Shown here: piece by piece, positions 1 to 6,929 of the stretch
Layout of the letters: each line of letters begins with the position of its first letter
Numbering within the stretch: the stretch's first letter is position 1
NCBI GenBank assembly: GCA_964481835.1
Contig: CAYZTT010000005.1
Location: 1 to 46,765 of the forward strand
From: JABIBT01 sp964481835
GTDB taxonomy: Archaea > Nanobdellota > Nanobdellia > SCGC-AAA011-G17 > PNOQ01
Direction: 5' to 3'
DNA length: 46,765 bases
Program-made: the position numbers and the translations under genes
Notes under the pieces: generated by a model
Told to the model about the DNA's origin: nothing
Seen by the model: the letters and a program-made list of their open reading frames with translations, nothing else
Database searches by the model: none

Positions 1-2
1 CT

Positions 3-275
3 TGGTGTAGAATGAAAAAATACTTTGATGAACGTAATGAGGATTTCATGGAACACTATCATAAAAGAAGTAATGCAGAAACAGTATTTCATATGATTAA
101 GAGAAAGTTTGGAGCTCATTTAAATAGTAAATCAGAGATGGGACAAATAAATGAAGTATTTTGTAAAGCTTTATCTCATAATATTTGTGTATTAATTCAA
201 GAAATGTTCGAAATTGGAATAAATCCAGAATTTATTAAATGTGCAAAAATGGAGGTAACACGATGTGAGGCTTAA
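3..275 (+). CDS. DDE transposase, C-terminal part (runs off the window start)
   Basis: The reading frame is open to the left edge, so this is the tail of a longer gene and the ATG at 12 is probably internal. It carries the Y-x2-R-x3-E-x6-K signature of IS4/IS5-type transposases (Y, R, E and K in the segment YHKRSNAETVFHMIKRK), where E is the third catalytic acid of the DDE triad. It ends in a short helical tail. A short inverted repeat (AGGCTT at 268-273, AAGCCT at 286-291) overlaps the stop and could be a terminator or part of the element's end. The left end is outside the window, so whether the element is intact cannot be judged. tRNA-Ser follows 61 nt downstream. Confidence 0.75.
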   Translation, partial: WCRMKKYFDERNEDFMEHYHKRSNAETVFHMIKRKFGAHLNSKSEMGQINEVFCKALSHNICVLIQEMFEIGINPEFIKCAKMEVTRCEA

Positions 276-305
276 TTAATGTGCAAAGCCTATCAGATAA
301 TAACT

Positions 306-313
306 TTTATAAA
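306..313 (+). promoter_or_regulatory. TATA box of tRNA-Ser(GGA)
   Basis: TTTATAAA is centred about 27 nt before the first base of the tRNA, the usual archaeal spacing between box A and the start site. Confidence 0.55.
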
Positions 314-336
314 TCAGGTAAATTGTTTTTTCTTAT

Positions 337-420
337 GCCGGGATCGCATAATCTGGTATTGCACAGGCCTGGAAAGCCTGGTCCTTTTTGGACATCTGGG
401 TTCAAATCCCAGTCCCGGCG
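337..420 (+). tRNA. tRNA-Ser(GGA)
   Basis: Folds as a class II tRNA. The acceptor GCCGGGA pairs with TCCCGGC. The anticodon stem CAGGC/GCCTG holds the loop CTGGAAA with anticodon GGA. A long variable arm (GTCC/GGAC) is typical of serine, the T stem is CTGGG/CCCAG with TTCAAAT in the loop, and the discriminator base is G. No CCA is encoded, which fits the cca gene later in the window. The body is almost identical to the tRNA-Ser(GCT) at 28695. Confidence 0.95.
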
Positions 421-421
421 T

Positions 422-751
422 TTATTCTAGATCTTCGTCGTTAATGGGCAGTGTTCCATGTTCTCCAAAATACATAGCAATACTATGCGTTCGCATTTCG
501 ATAGCAAATGCAACTGTCATGGCGGCCAAGGTCAAGGAACCGTATCTGCCTGTATTTTCTTTTTCTGACGCCACTTCTCGTAGTTTATTATAATATCCTG
601 TAACTTCTTCAATTGGAATTCCACTGACTTGACTACTAAACCTTAGCAATCTATCTACGTTGGATTCGATGCCCAATCCTCTTGAATCATACTTTTTGAG
701 TAACTCTCTTGCCAGTTTATCTGCTTCTCTATTCATGGACTTTTTGAACAT
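422..751 (-). CDS. Hypothetical protein, 109 aa
   Basis: No family recognised. The first half is basic and predicted helical (Lys/Arg/Glu rich). A small hydrophobic stretch lies near residues 70-85 (LTLAAMTVAFAIEM), and the tail is acidic. The stop lies one base beyond tRNA-Ser(GGA) on the opposite strand. A TATA-like ATTATAAAAA at 776-785 sits about 29 nt before the ATG at 751, which favours this start over the internal Met6 at 736. Confidence 0.55.
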   Translation of the reverse strand: MFKKSMNREADKLARELLKKYDSRGLGIESNVDRLLRFSSQVSGIPIEEVTGYYNKLREVASEKENTGRYGSLTLAAMTVAFAIEMRTHSIAMYFGEHGTLPINDEDLE

Positions 752-813
752 CAGAAAAGCTTTTAAGTTATTTGATTTTTATAATATTAGACGTTTGGCC
801 GACGCCCTTTGAT

Positions 814-831
814 TTTGTGTATTAACACAAA
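814..831 (+). other. Inverted repeat / hairpin upstream of the pyrophosphatase gene
   Basis: TTTGTGT-ATTA-ACACAAA forms a perfect 7-bp stem with a 4-nt loop in the 156-nt gap between two divergent genes. GACGT (790-794) and ACGTC (852-856) flank it and could close a larger stem. I do not recognise an RNA family. It may be a regulatory hairpin or chance. Confidence 0.3.
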
Positions 832-873
832 GATGAGATTGGGACACAACCACGTCTTTCAATTTTTAGTAAG

Positions 874-883
874 TTTTTTAAAG
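874..883 (+). promoter_or_regulatory. TATA box of the pyrophosphatase gene
   Basis: TTTTTTAAAG is centred about 29 nt before the GTG start, so the transcript would have almost no leader. Confidence 0.4.
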
Positions 884-907
884 TTAAATTCTAAAAATTA
901 GGCTAAG

Positions 908-2836
908 GTGATAATTAGTATAGCTTTAATTTTGTCTATATTGTTTTTTCTAGTCATGATTCTGTATTTTTCTAAGTCAAATAAAGGAAATAAACAGATG
1001 CAATATATACATGGTTTAATTCGAAAAGGAAGTTCGACTTTTCTCTGGGCGGAATATAAAGTTTTAGCTTTATTTATTATTCTTATTAGTTTGATTATTG
1101 GATATTTCCATTTATATTTTGGACTAAGTTTTTTTCTTGGCTCATTATTTAGTCTAGGTGTTGGAAGAGTTGGTATGAACCGGGCAACCAAAGGAAATGT
1201 ATTGGTTGCTGAGGCTGCGAGGAAGGATGTGTTCTCTGCTTTGAAGGTTGCTTATTATTCGGGATTATTCGCAAGTATTGGAACGATGTTTTTGGGATTA
1301 GTTGCTATTTTGATTTTATATACTTCTTTTGGTGATGTGAACTTACTATATGGATTTGCTTTCGGTGCCTCTCTAGTTGCATTATTTATGCGTGTTGGAG
1401 GAGGGATATTTACTAAGAGCGCAGATATATCTGCAGATTTAACGGGCAAAATCGAAAAGAATATGCCAGAAGACGATCCAAGAAACCCGGCAGTTGTTGC
1501 AGATTTGGTGGGGGATAATGTTGGCGATGTTGCAGGGATGGCTAGCGATCTATTTGAATCTTTTATTGCGAGTATAGTTGCTTGTATGGTTATTTTATCT
1601 GTTTTGGATTTAGATGTAACTATTCCTTTGAAATTAGTCAGTATTGGAATTATATCTTGTTTAGCCTCTTTAATTTTTGTTCAATGGAAAGATGTAAATA
1701 AATCTATTTTGGGTTCTTTGTTGTTCTCAGGAGCTTTGATACTTGCATTAAGTTACTTTCTTTTGAATTTATACTTTATGCCAATATTATATGGCCTTTT
1801 GGGAGGGATTCTGATTGGATATGGAGTGTTTTATTTTACTTCAAGTAAATTTAAACCTACTAAGAAAATTGCTGAATCTGCAAAATCTGGGGCCGCCTTG
1901 AATGTTTTAAGTGGGTTGAGTAATGGTTTATTATCTACTTTTGTTCCTGTTTTGATTATTTCTGCAGTGATGATTCTATCTTATAATTCATTATCATTTG
2001 GAAGCTTAGTTGGTGGGCTGGTTATTCCGGGAGTTAATGTTGATTCTTTTGGATTATTGGGAATTGCAATTTCTGCAGTTGCCATGCTGAGTATATTGGG
2101 CGTCGTTCTGGCTTCTACCATTTTTGGAAGTATTGCAGATAATGCTTCTGGTATAGCGGAATTTTCTAAATCTAAAAAATCAAAAGAGAATTGTTCCAAA
2201 TTAGATTCTTTGGGGAATTCCACTGCAGCTATTGGAAAAGGATTTACTATATCCAGTGCCGCCTTGACAGTTTTATCTTTATTAGCTAGTTTTGTTTTGT
2301 TAGCAGGAATTGAGGTTATTGATATCCTTAAAATCACCAATATGATTGCTTTGATTATTGGAGGGTTCATCCCATTTTTGTTCTCATCTTTTTTGATAAA
2401 TGCCGTTCAGAAGATATCTTCAAGGATTGTTGGAGAAGTTAGAAAACAATTTAGAAGCAAGAAGAAACCAGATTATGGGAAAGTAATTAATTTGGCTACT
2501 AAAGGGGCTGTTAGGGAGATGTTGATTTCTGTTATGGTTGTTGTTATTTTAGTTTTATTGGTTGGGTTTCTACTTGGAGTTGAAGGCCTGGGAAGTATGA
2601 TTGCTGGTGCGTTAGTTAGTTCATTTTTACTTAGTATATTTATGGCAAATGCTGGAGGAAGTATGGATAATGCCAAGAAATTAATTGAGGATAGCAAGTA
2701 TGGTAGTGCAGAGCACAAAAATAGTATTATTGGTGATGCTGTTGGAGATCCATTAAAAGACACTGCAGGGCCATCATTGAATATATTAATAAAGCTAATG
2801 GCCATAATATCGTTATTGTTTGTATTGTTAATATGA
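908..2836 (+). CDS. hppA: Membrane-bound ion-pumping pyrophosphatase, K+-dependent type
   Basis: 642 residues with many membrane segments. This family hydrolyses pyrophosphate and pumps H+ or Na+ outward. The substrate-site signatures are visible: DPRNPAVVADLVGDNVGD followed by DVAGMASDLFES around residues 195-220, and GDAVGDPLKDTAGPS near the end. In GNSTAAIGKG, A440 and G443 sit where K+-independent enzymes carry Lys and Thr, so this belongs to the K+-dependent class. Na+ versus H+ pumping cannot be told by eye. The start is GTG. The first membrane helix begins immediately after it, so later Met codons are unlikely. It overlaps the next gene by ATGA and heads a plus-strand gene string with acetyl-CoA synthetase, which produces or consumes pyrophosphate. 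Confidence 0.95.
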   Translation: MIISIALILSILFFLVMILYFSKSNKGNKQMQYIHGLIRKGSSTFLWAEYKVLALFIILISLIIGYFHLYFGLSFFLGSLFSLGVGRVGMNRATKGNVLVAEAARKDVFSALKVAYYSGLFASIGTMFLGLVAILILYTSFGDVNLLYGFAFGASLVALFMRVGGGIFTKSADISADLTGKIEKNMPEDDPRNPAVVADLVGDNVGDVAGMASDLFESFIASIVACMVILSVLDLDVTIPLKLVSIGIISCLASLIFVQWKDVNKSILGSLLFSGALILALSYFLLNLYFMPILYGLLGGILIGYGVFYFTSSKFKPTKKIAESAKSGAALNVLSGLSNGLLSTFVPVLIISAVMILSYNSLSFGSLVGGLVIPGVNVDSFGLLGIAISAVAMLSILGVVLASTIFGSIADNASGIAEFSKSKKSKENCSKLDSLGNSTAAIGKGFTISSAALTVLSLLASFVLLAGIEVIDILKITNMIALIIGGFIPFLFSSFLINAVQKISSRIVGEVRKQFRSKKKPDYGKVINLATKGAVREMLISVMVVVILVLLVGFLLGVEGLGSMIAGALVSSFLLSIFMANAGGSMDNAKKLIEDSKYGSAEHKNSIIGDAVGDPLKDTAGPSLNILIKLMAIISLLFVLLI

Positions 2837-3405
2837 AACCAATAAGAATCTCTATAAGTGGTCCACGATCTGTTGGAAAGACTAGTGTCTCTAAAATCAT
2901 TTCTAAGAAATTGAATTTAGACTTTTATAGTAGCGATGAGATGATGGAGAAAAAAACAAAGAGCATTGGAGGATTAGATAAGGCTATAAAATCTGGAAAA
3001 TTAGGTCGGGAACTACTTGAAAGCGCTCCAGAACTGGCAGAAGAAATTTTGAAAAGCGAAGAATTTATATTGGATTTATCTGGGGGCGCGATTTCGAGTG
3101 AGAAATATTTGGACATTGCAGAAAATATACTCTCACTTGTTAAAGAAAATTCTTTTCTTATTGGGTTGTTGCCTTTCAAAAACAATAAAGAAAGTTTTGA
3201 ATTTCTATTTTTGAGGGAAAAAGAGAGGGTGCATTTTAAGGAAATGGAATTGGGTGGGCTGAGAAAGAAGGTTGAAAAAGATTATATTAAAGTCAAGAAG
3301 AAATTGCTTGAGGTTGCAGATAATATTTTTTATTTGGAGGGAAGATCTTCTGAAGAAGCCTCTGAAGAAATCATAAATTATATAAAGTTAAATCTCAGGG
3401 ATTGA
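2833..3405 (+). CDS. Shikimate-kinase-like P-loop kinase
   Basis: 190 residues. The Walker A motif is GPRSVGKTS at residues 10-18. An acidic SSDEMME near residue 35 and LDLSGGAISSE near residue 80 resemble the substrate-binding parts of shikimate kinase (the family has a D-x-D region and a GGG loop). The Arg-rich shikimate-binding region is not convincingly conserved and no other aromatic pathway gene is nearby, so the substrate is open. It overlaps hppA by 4 nt and acs by 4 nt, which indicates one transcript. Confidence 0.65.
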   Translation: MKPIRISISGPRSVGKTSVSKIISKKLNLDFYSSDEMMEKKTKSIGGLDKAIKSGKLGRELLESAPELAEEILKSEEFILDLSGGAISSEKYLDIAENILSLVKENSFLIGLLPFKNNKESFEFLFLREKERVHFKEMELGGLRKKVEKDYIKVKKKLLEVADNIFYLEGRSSEEASEEIINYIKLNLRD

Positions 3406-5321
3406 TTATATTGGTTAAGTATGTTGTAAAGAAAGGGGATAAATATTATCCAAGCAAGGATATGAAAAAGATAGCCTGGGTTAATTCTGAATCTATTTAT
3501 GATGAAGCAAGTAAGGATCCTGTTAAATTCTGGGGAGAGTTAGCCAAAATTGGATTGTACTGGGAGCAAGATTGGAAAAAGACATATTGGGAAAAGTTAC
3601 CTTATTTTAAATGGTTTAAAGGCGGAAAGATAAATGCGTGTTTCAATTGTTTGGATAGACACATTAATGTTTTTGGGCAGAAGAATGCCATCGTTTTTGT
3701 TCCAGAATCAAAGAAGGAAAAGGTTCAAAATATTACTTATACTGATTTGTATAAAAGAGTCAATAAACTCGCTAATGTTTTGTTAAATCTGGGGGTCAAG
3801 AAAGGAGATGTTGTTAGCATTTATTTGCCAATGATTCCAGAAGTTGCGGTATCTATGTTGGCATGCTCGCGAATTGGTGCCATACATTCTGTTGTTTTCT
3901 CAGCGTTTTCCGCAGAAGCTTTGAAAACTAGAATTAAGGATGGAAAGAGTAAGGTCTTGATTACTTCAGACGGATATTATCGTAAGGGCAATAAGGAAGA
4001 TTTGATTGGCAAGGCAGAAGATGCAATAAAGGGAACCAAAATTAGCAAGGTCTTAGTTGTTAATAAGATTGGAAAGAGGATTAAATATGGTAAGAAATTC
4101 TTGAGTTTTGAAAAAGAATCGCGAAAGGCAGATGTTTATTGTAAACCAAAAATTATGAGGTCGGAGGACATATTATTTTTATTGTATACGTCAGGAACTA
4201 CGGGGAAGCCAAAGGGAGTTATGCACGATACTGGAGGATATTTAACTCAAGCATATTGGAGTACTAAATGGAATTTTAATTTGCATAGTGATGATGTAAT
4301 TTGGTGCACTGCAGATGTAGGATGGATTACTGGACACACCTATGGAGTATATGGTCCTTTGTTGAATGGTGGAACTTCTGTTATTTATGGGGGTGCCTTG
4401 GATTATCCTAAGCCAGATAGGTGGTGGGATGTTGTTGAGAAGAACAAGGTTACGGCATTCTATACTGCCCCGACTGCTATTCGAATGTTTATGCGGCTTG
4501 GGGATAAATGGGTTAAGAAACATAAATTGAAGACACTGAGGATTTTAGGGAGTGTTGGAGAACCTATTGATGTTGATGCATGGAAATGGTATTTTAAGAA
4601 TATTGGGAAGAGTAGGTGCCCTATAATTGATACTTGGTGGCAAACCGAGACTGGGGCGAATATGGTAAATTCGTTACCTGGTGTAGGTCCGTTTATTCCG
4701 GGTGTTGCAGGTCGTAGTTTCCCGGGAGTTACTCACATTGTTGTGGATGATAAAGGAAAGAAAAGTAAGAAGGGGTTCCTGGTTCAGTTGAGTCCTTTTG
4801 CTCCGGGGATGTTGCACGGAGTTTATAGGAATGCTAAACGGTATAAGAAAACTTACTGGAAGCGTTTCAAAGGCAAATATGACACAAGCGATGGTGCCTT
4901 TTATTATGATAAAGAGAATATTCGGATAACTGGAAGGGTTGATGATGTGATTAAGGTTGCGGGACATAGGTTGAGTACTGCTGAAATGGAAAATGCCCTT
5001 AATAATGATAAATATGTAAATGAAAGTGCTGTTGTTGGCATCCCTGATAAAGTTAGAGGAGAGATTCCGGTTGCTTTTGTTGTTTTGGAGAGTGGAGAGG
5101 CAAGCAAGGGGTTAGAAGAGAACTTAGTTAAGACCGTTCGTAAAGAGATTGGCCCTATTGCTGGGCTGAAGAAGATTTATTTTGTTGAGGATTTGCCTAA
5201 GACTAGAAGTGGGAAGATTATTCGTAGGATGCTGCGTAATTTATTGACTGGGGAGAAATTGGGCAATGTTTCTACTTTGAGCAATCCTGGGATCTTGGAT
5301 AAGATAAAGAAAATTATATAA
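3402..5321 (+). CDS. acs: Acetyl-CoA synthetase (AMP-forming)
   Basis: 639 residues, near the usual length of about 650. It makes acetyl-CoA from acetate, ATP and CoA through acetyl-AMP, releasing AMP and pyrophosphate. Adenylation motifs are present: TSGTTGKPKG (A3), TWWQTETG (A5, whose Trp shapes the acetate pocket), GRVDDVIKVAGHRLSTAEME (A8) and KTRSGKIIRR with the A10 catalytic lysine. The start is TTG and overlaps the stop of the kinase gene (TTGA). A second TTG at 3411 is possible. The place beside the pyrophosphatase suggests shared pyrophosphate use. The direction in the cell, acetate use or acetate formation, cannot be read from the sequence. Confidence 0.92.
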   Translation: MIILVKYVVKKGDKYYPSKDMKKIAWVNSESIYDEASKDPVKFWGELAKIGLYWEQDWKKTYWEKLPYFKWFKGGKINACFNCLDRHINVFGQKNAIVFVPESKKEKVQNITYTDLYKRVNKLANVLLNLGVKKGDVVSIYLPMIPEVAVSMLACSRIGAIHSVVFSAFSAEALKTRIKDGKSKVLITSDGYYRKGNKEDLIGKAEDAIKGTKISKVLVVNKIGKRIKYGKKFLSFEKESRKADVYCKPKIMRSEDILFLLYTSGTTGKPKGVMHDTGGYLTQAYWSTKWNFNLHSDDVIWCTADVGWITGHTYGVYGPLLNGGTSVIYGGALDYPKPDRWWDVVEKNKVTAFYTAPTAIRMFMRLGDKWVKKHKLKTLRILGSVGEPIDVDAWKWYFKNIGKSRCPIIDTWWQTETGANMVNSLPGVGPFIPGVAGRSFPGVTHIVVDDKGKKSKKGFLVQLSPFAPGMLHGVYRNAKRYKKTYWKRFKGKYDTSDGAFYYDKENIRITGRVDDVIKVAGHRLSTAEMENALNNDKYVNESAVVGIPDKVRGEIPVAFVVLESGEASKGLEENLVKTVRKEIGPIAGLKKIYFVEDLPKTRSGKIIRRMLRNLLTGEKLGNVSTLSNPGILDKIKKII

Positions 5322-5343
5322 AGAATTTTAGTTTGTTATTATT

Positions 5344-5664
5344 ATGCATGAAACTATAATTGCCAATGAAATTATTGATAAGGCCGTTAAACATGGGAAT
5401 GTTAAGGCCGTTACAATAGAGGTTGGTGAGATGGGGCACTTGCCTGCCGATGAATTTTATAAAACCATATCTACTTTGGTTCCTTGGAAAATTAATCTTA
5501 TTGAAAAAGAGGGAAAGGTTGAATGTGAATGTGGGTTTATTGGCAGACCAACAATTTTGGAGAGGGGCCACGATGTTTGCATATTTGAATGTCCAAAATG
5601 TGGGGAAATTCCTAAAATTGTTGATGGTAATGAAATTAAATTGTTGAGTGTTGAGGTGGAATAA
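5344..5664 (+). CDS. hypA: Hydrogenase nickel-insertion protein HypA
   Basis: 106 residues. The N-terminal MHE supplies the Ni-binding His2 and Glu3. A zinc ribbon is formed by C61/C63 and C83/C86. HypA delivers nickel with HypB to the NiFe hydrogenase large subunit. The gene lies 22 nt after acs and is followed directly by a small gene and hypC, in a block that converges on the hydrogenase structural genes. HypB, HypD, HypE and HypF are not in this window. Confidence 0.9.
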   Translation: MHETIIANEIIDKAVKHGNVKAVTIEVGEMGHLPADEFYKTISTLVPWKINLIEKEGKVECECGFIGRPTILERGHDVCIFECPKCGEIPKIVDGNEIKLLSVEVE

Positions 5665-5859
5665 ATGCAAGAGAAAATTGATGATTTGTGGAAGTTGAAA
5701 AAGGGAGATAAGCTAAAAGAGAAGGGGATTGTTGAGGTTAAATATTTCGATAATGAACAGACTAAATCTACTGAGAAATTGTTTACATTGGATGATGGTT
5801 CTGAGTGGATGTTAACTGATGATGGATTACATAAAGTTGAAAGTAGTGGAGATAAATAA
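5665..5859 (+). CDS. Hypothetical protein in the hydrogenase maturation cluster, 64 aa
   Basis: Starts on the base after the hypA stop and ends 2 nt before hypC, so it is almost certainly cotranscribed with both. The sequence is acidic and basic without Cys or membrane segments. The centre (TLDDGSEWMLTDDGLHKV) looks like a small beta-rich fold. No family recognised. A role in hydrogenase maturation is inferred from position only. Confidence 0.6.
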   Translation: MQEKIDDLWKLKKGDKLKEKGIVEVKYFDNEQTKSTEKLFTLDDGSEWMLTDDGLHKVESSGDK

Positions 5860-5861
5860 AA

Positions 5862-6065
5862 ATGTGTTTAGCTTTTCCTGGAAAAATAGTTGAAATTAAT
5901 GGGGATATGGCTAAGGTGGATTATGTTAGTGAAATTCGGGAAGTTGGAATTTTAAGTGATGAGTTTAAAATTGGGGATTATGTTATAGTTCAGAATAAGG
6001 TTGTTGTTGAGAAAATTGAAAAAGAAAAAGCCGAGAGTTTTTTGGAGTTGATTAATGGAAATTAG
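5862..6065 (+). CDS. hypC: Hydrogenase maturation chaperone HypC
   Basis: 67 residues. The N-terminal MCLAFPGKI carries the essential Cys2 that in this family helps HypD carry the Fe(CN)2CO unit to the large subunit. The middle, with KIGDYVIVQNKVVVEKIEKE, matches the HypC beta-barrel and its GDYV motif. It overlaps the next gene, another HypC-like protein, by 11 nt. Confidence 0.9.
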   Translation: MCLAFPGKIVEINGDMAKVDYVSEIREVGILSDEFKIGDYVIVQNKVVVEKIEKEKAESFLELINGN

Positions 6066-6561
6066 TCCTGAAAGGATGTTTTTTATGTATGCTTTTCCTG
6101 CTTTAGCCAGTTGTACTAATGCGTCTGCGGATAAAATTGGGGAGTTGGAAGAATTATTAGTATCTGGTGGATCTCCCACCAAATCCGAATTGGAAGGAAT
6201 GTTTCCTTTGGCTTTTGAAAGGATTACTAGGATGTCCTATAAGGACGACCACATGAATACTTGGGCCTTTGATACTATCAAGAAATATTGGTGGGTAGAG
6301 CATAATAGAATAATTGATAGTGGCGAAGATGGATATGAGGATTCTCCAAGACATGCAAAAGATGCATGCAAAGTTAGTTTTGTTGAGGTTGTCGATTTTA
6401 AAGATGATAATGCTAAAATTGTTTATTATGGCAAGAATGGAGAAGATAAAACTGCATCGACTTATTTTAAAGATTTAAAGGTTGGAGATTTTGTTACGAT
6501 TCATTTGGGGAGGGTCGTCCAGAAAGTTAGTGAAAAGGAATACTTAGAGTATAGAGAATGA
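6055..6561 (+). CDS. HypC-like protein with an extra N-terminal domain
   Basis: 168 residues. The C-terminal part from about residue 104 (ACKVSFVEVV, then DLKVGDFVTIHLGRVVQKVSE) aligns in pattern with HypC: Cys105 takes the place of HypC Cys2, and VGDFVTIHLG matches the VGDYVLVHVG motif. The first hundred residues form a separate helical domain (SPERMFFMYAFPALASC, then an ELEGMFPLAFERI helix and a WAFDTIKKYWWVEHN segment). I think related proteins occur beside other hydrogenases, but this is recollection. It sits between hypC and the maturation protease and overlaps both. Confidence 0.65.
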   Translation: MEISPERMFFMYAFPALASCTNASADKIGELEELLVSGGSPTKSELEGMFPLAFERITRMSYKDDHMNTWAFDTIKKYWWVEHNRIIDSGEDGYEDSPRHAKDACKVSFVEVVDFKDDNAKIVYYGKNGEDKTASTYFKDLKVGDFVTIHLGRVVQKVSEKEYLEYRE

Positions 6562-6929
6562 AATATGTGTTATGTTTTGGAAACCCCTATTTAGAAATTG
6601 ATAATAAGGTTGTCAATGTTGTTGATTCTTTAGATATTTCTGGAGTTAAGTTTATCAAATGTAAGAACCCGGATGATATTTTAAATTATTTGGATAAAGA
6701 TTTTATTATTTTGGATGTAGCTAAGGGAATTAAGGAGCCTGTTGTGATTGAAGATGTTTCTAAGTTGAATTTCTCTAATAAAGCTAGTTTGCATGACTTT
6801 GATTTGAATTTTTTTCTTAAACTGTTTGATGAGTTTGGAGTCAAAGTTAAAATATTGGCAGTTCCTTTTGATTATTCTGGAGAAAAGGTCAAAGAGTTTG
6901 TCTATAGCCAAGTAACGTCTAAGAAATGA
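6558..6929 (+). CDS. Hydrogenase maturation endopeptidase
   Basis: 123 residues, HycI/HybD family. These proteases bind the nickel in a nearly finished large subunit and clip off its C-terminal tail. FGNP at residues 7-10 is the family's opening motif. E13 or D15, D53 and H79 (ASLHDFDLNFF) stand at the places of the nickel-sensing Glu, Asp and His. It is shorter than most family members (about 150). It overlaps the upstream gene by ATGA. Its 3' end overlaps, antisense, the 3' end of its presumed substrate gene by 28 nt. Confidence 0.8.
   Translation: MKYVLCFGNPYLEIDNKVVNVVDSLDISGVKFIKCKNPDDILNYLDKDFIILDVAKGIKEPVVIEDVSKLNFSNKASLHDFDLNFFLKLFDEFGVKVKILAVPFDYSGEKVKEFVYSQVTSKK

Noticed and set aside
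279..593. A 104-residue open frame across tRNA-Ser(GGA) and the gene at 422
   Set aside because: It reads through the tRNA and antisense to a better supported gene, and has no promoter or coding character.
752..907. Box C/D or H/ACA guide RNA in the gap before the pyrophosphatase gene
   Set aside because: I found no matching C/D or k-turn/ACA signature pair; only the hairpin is reported.
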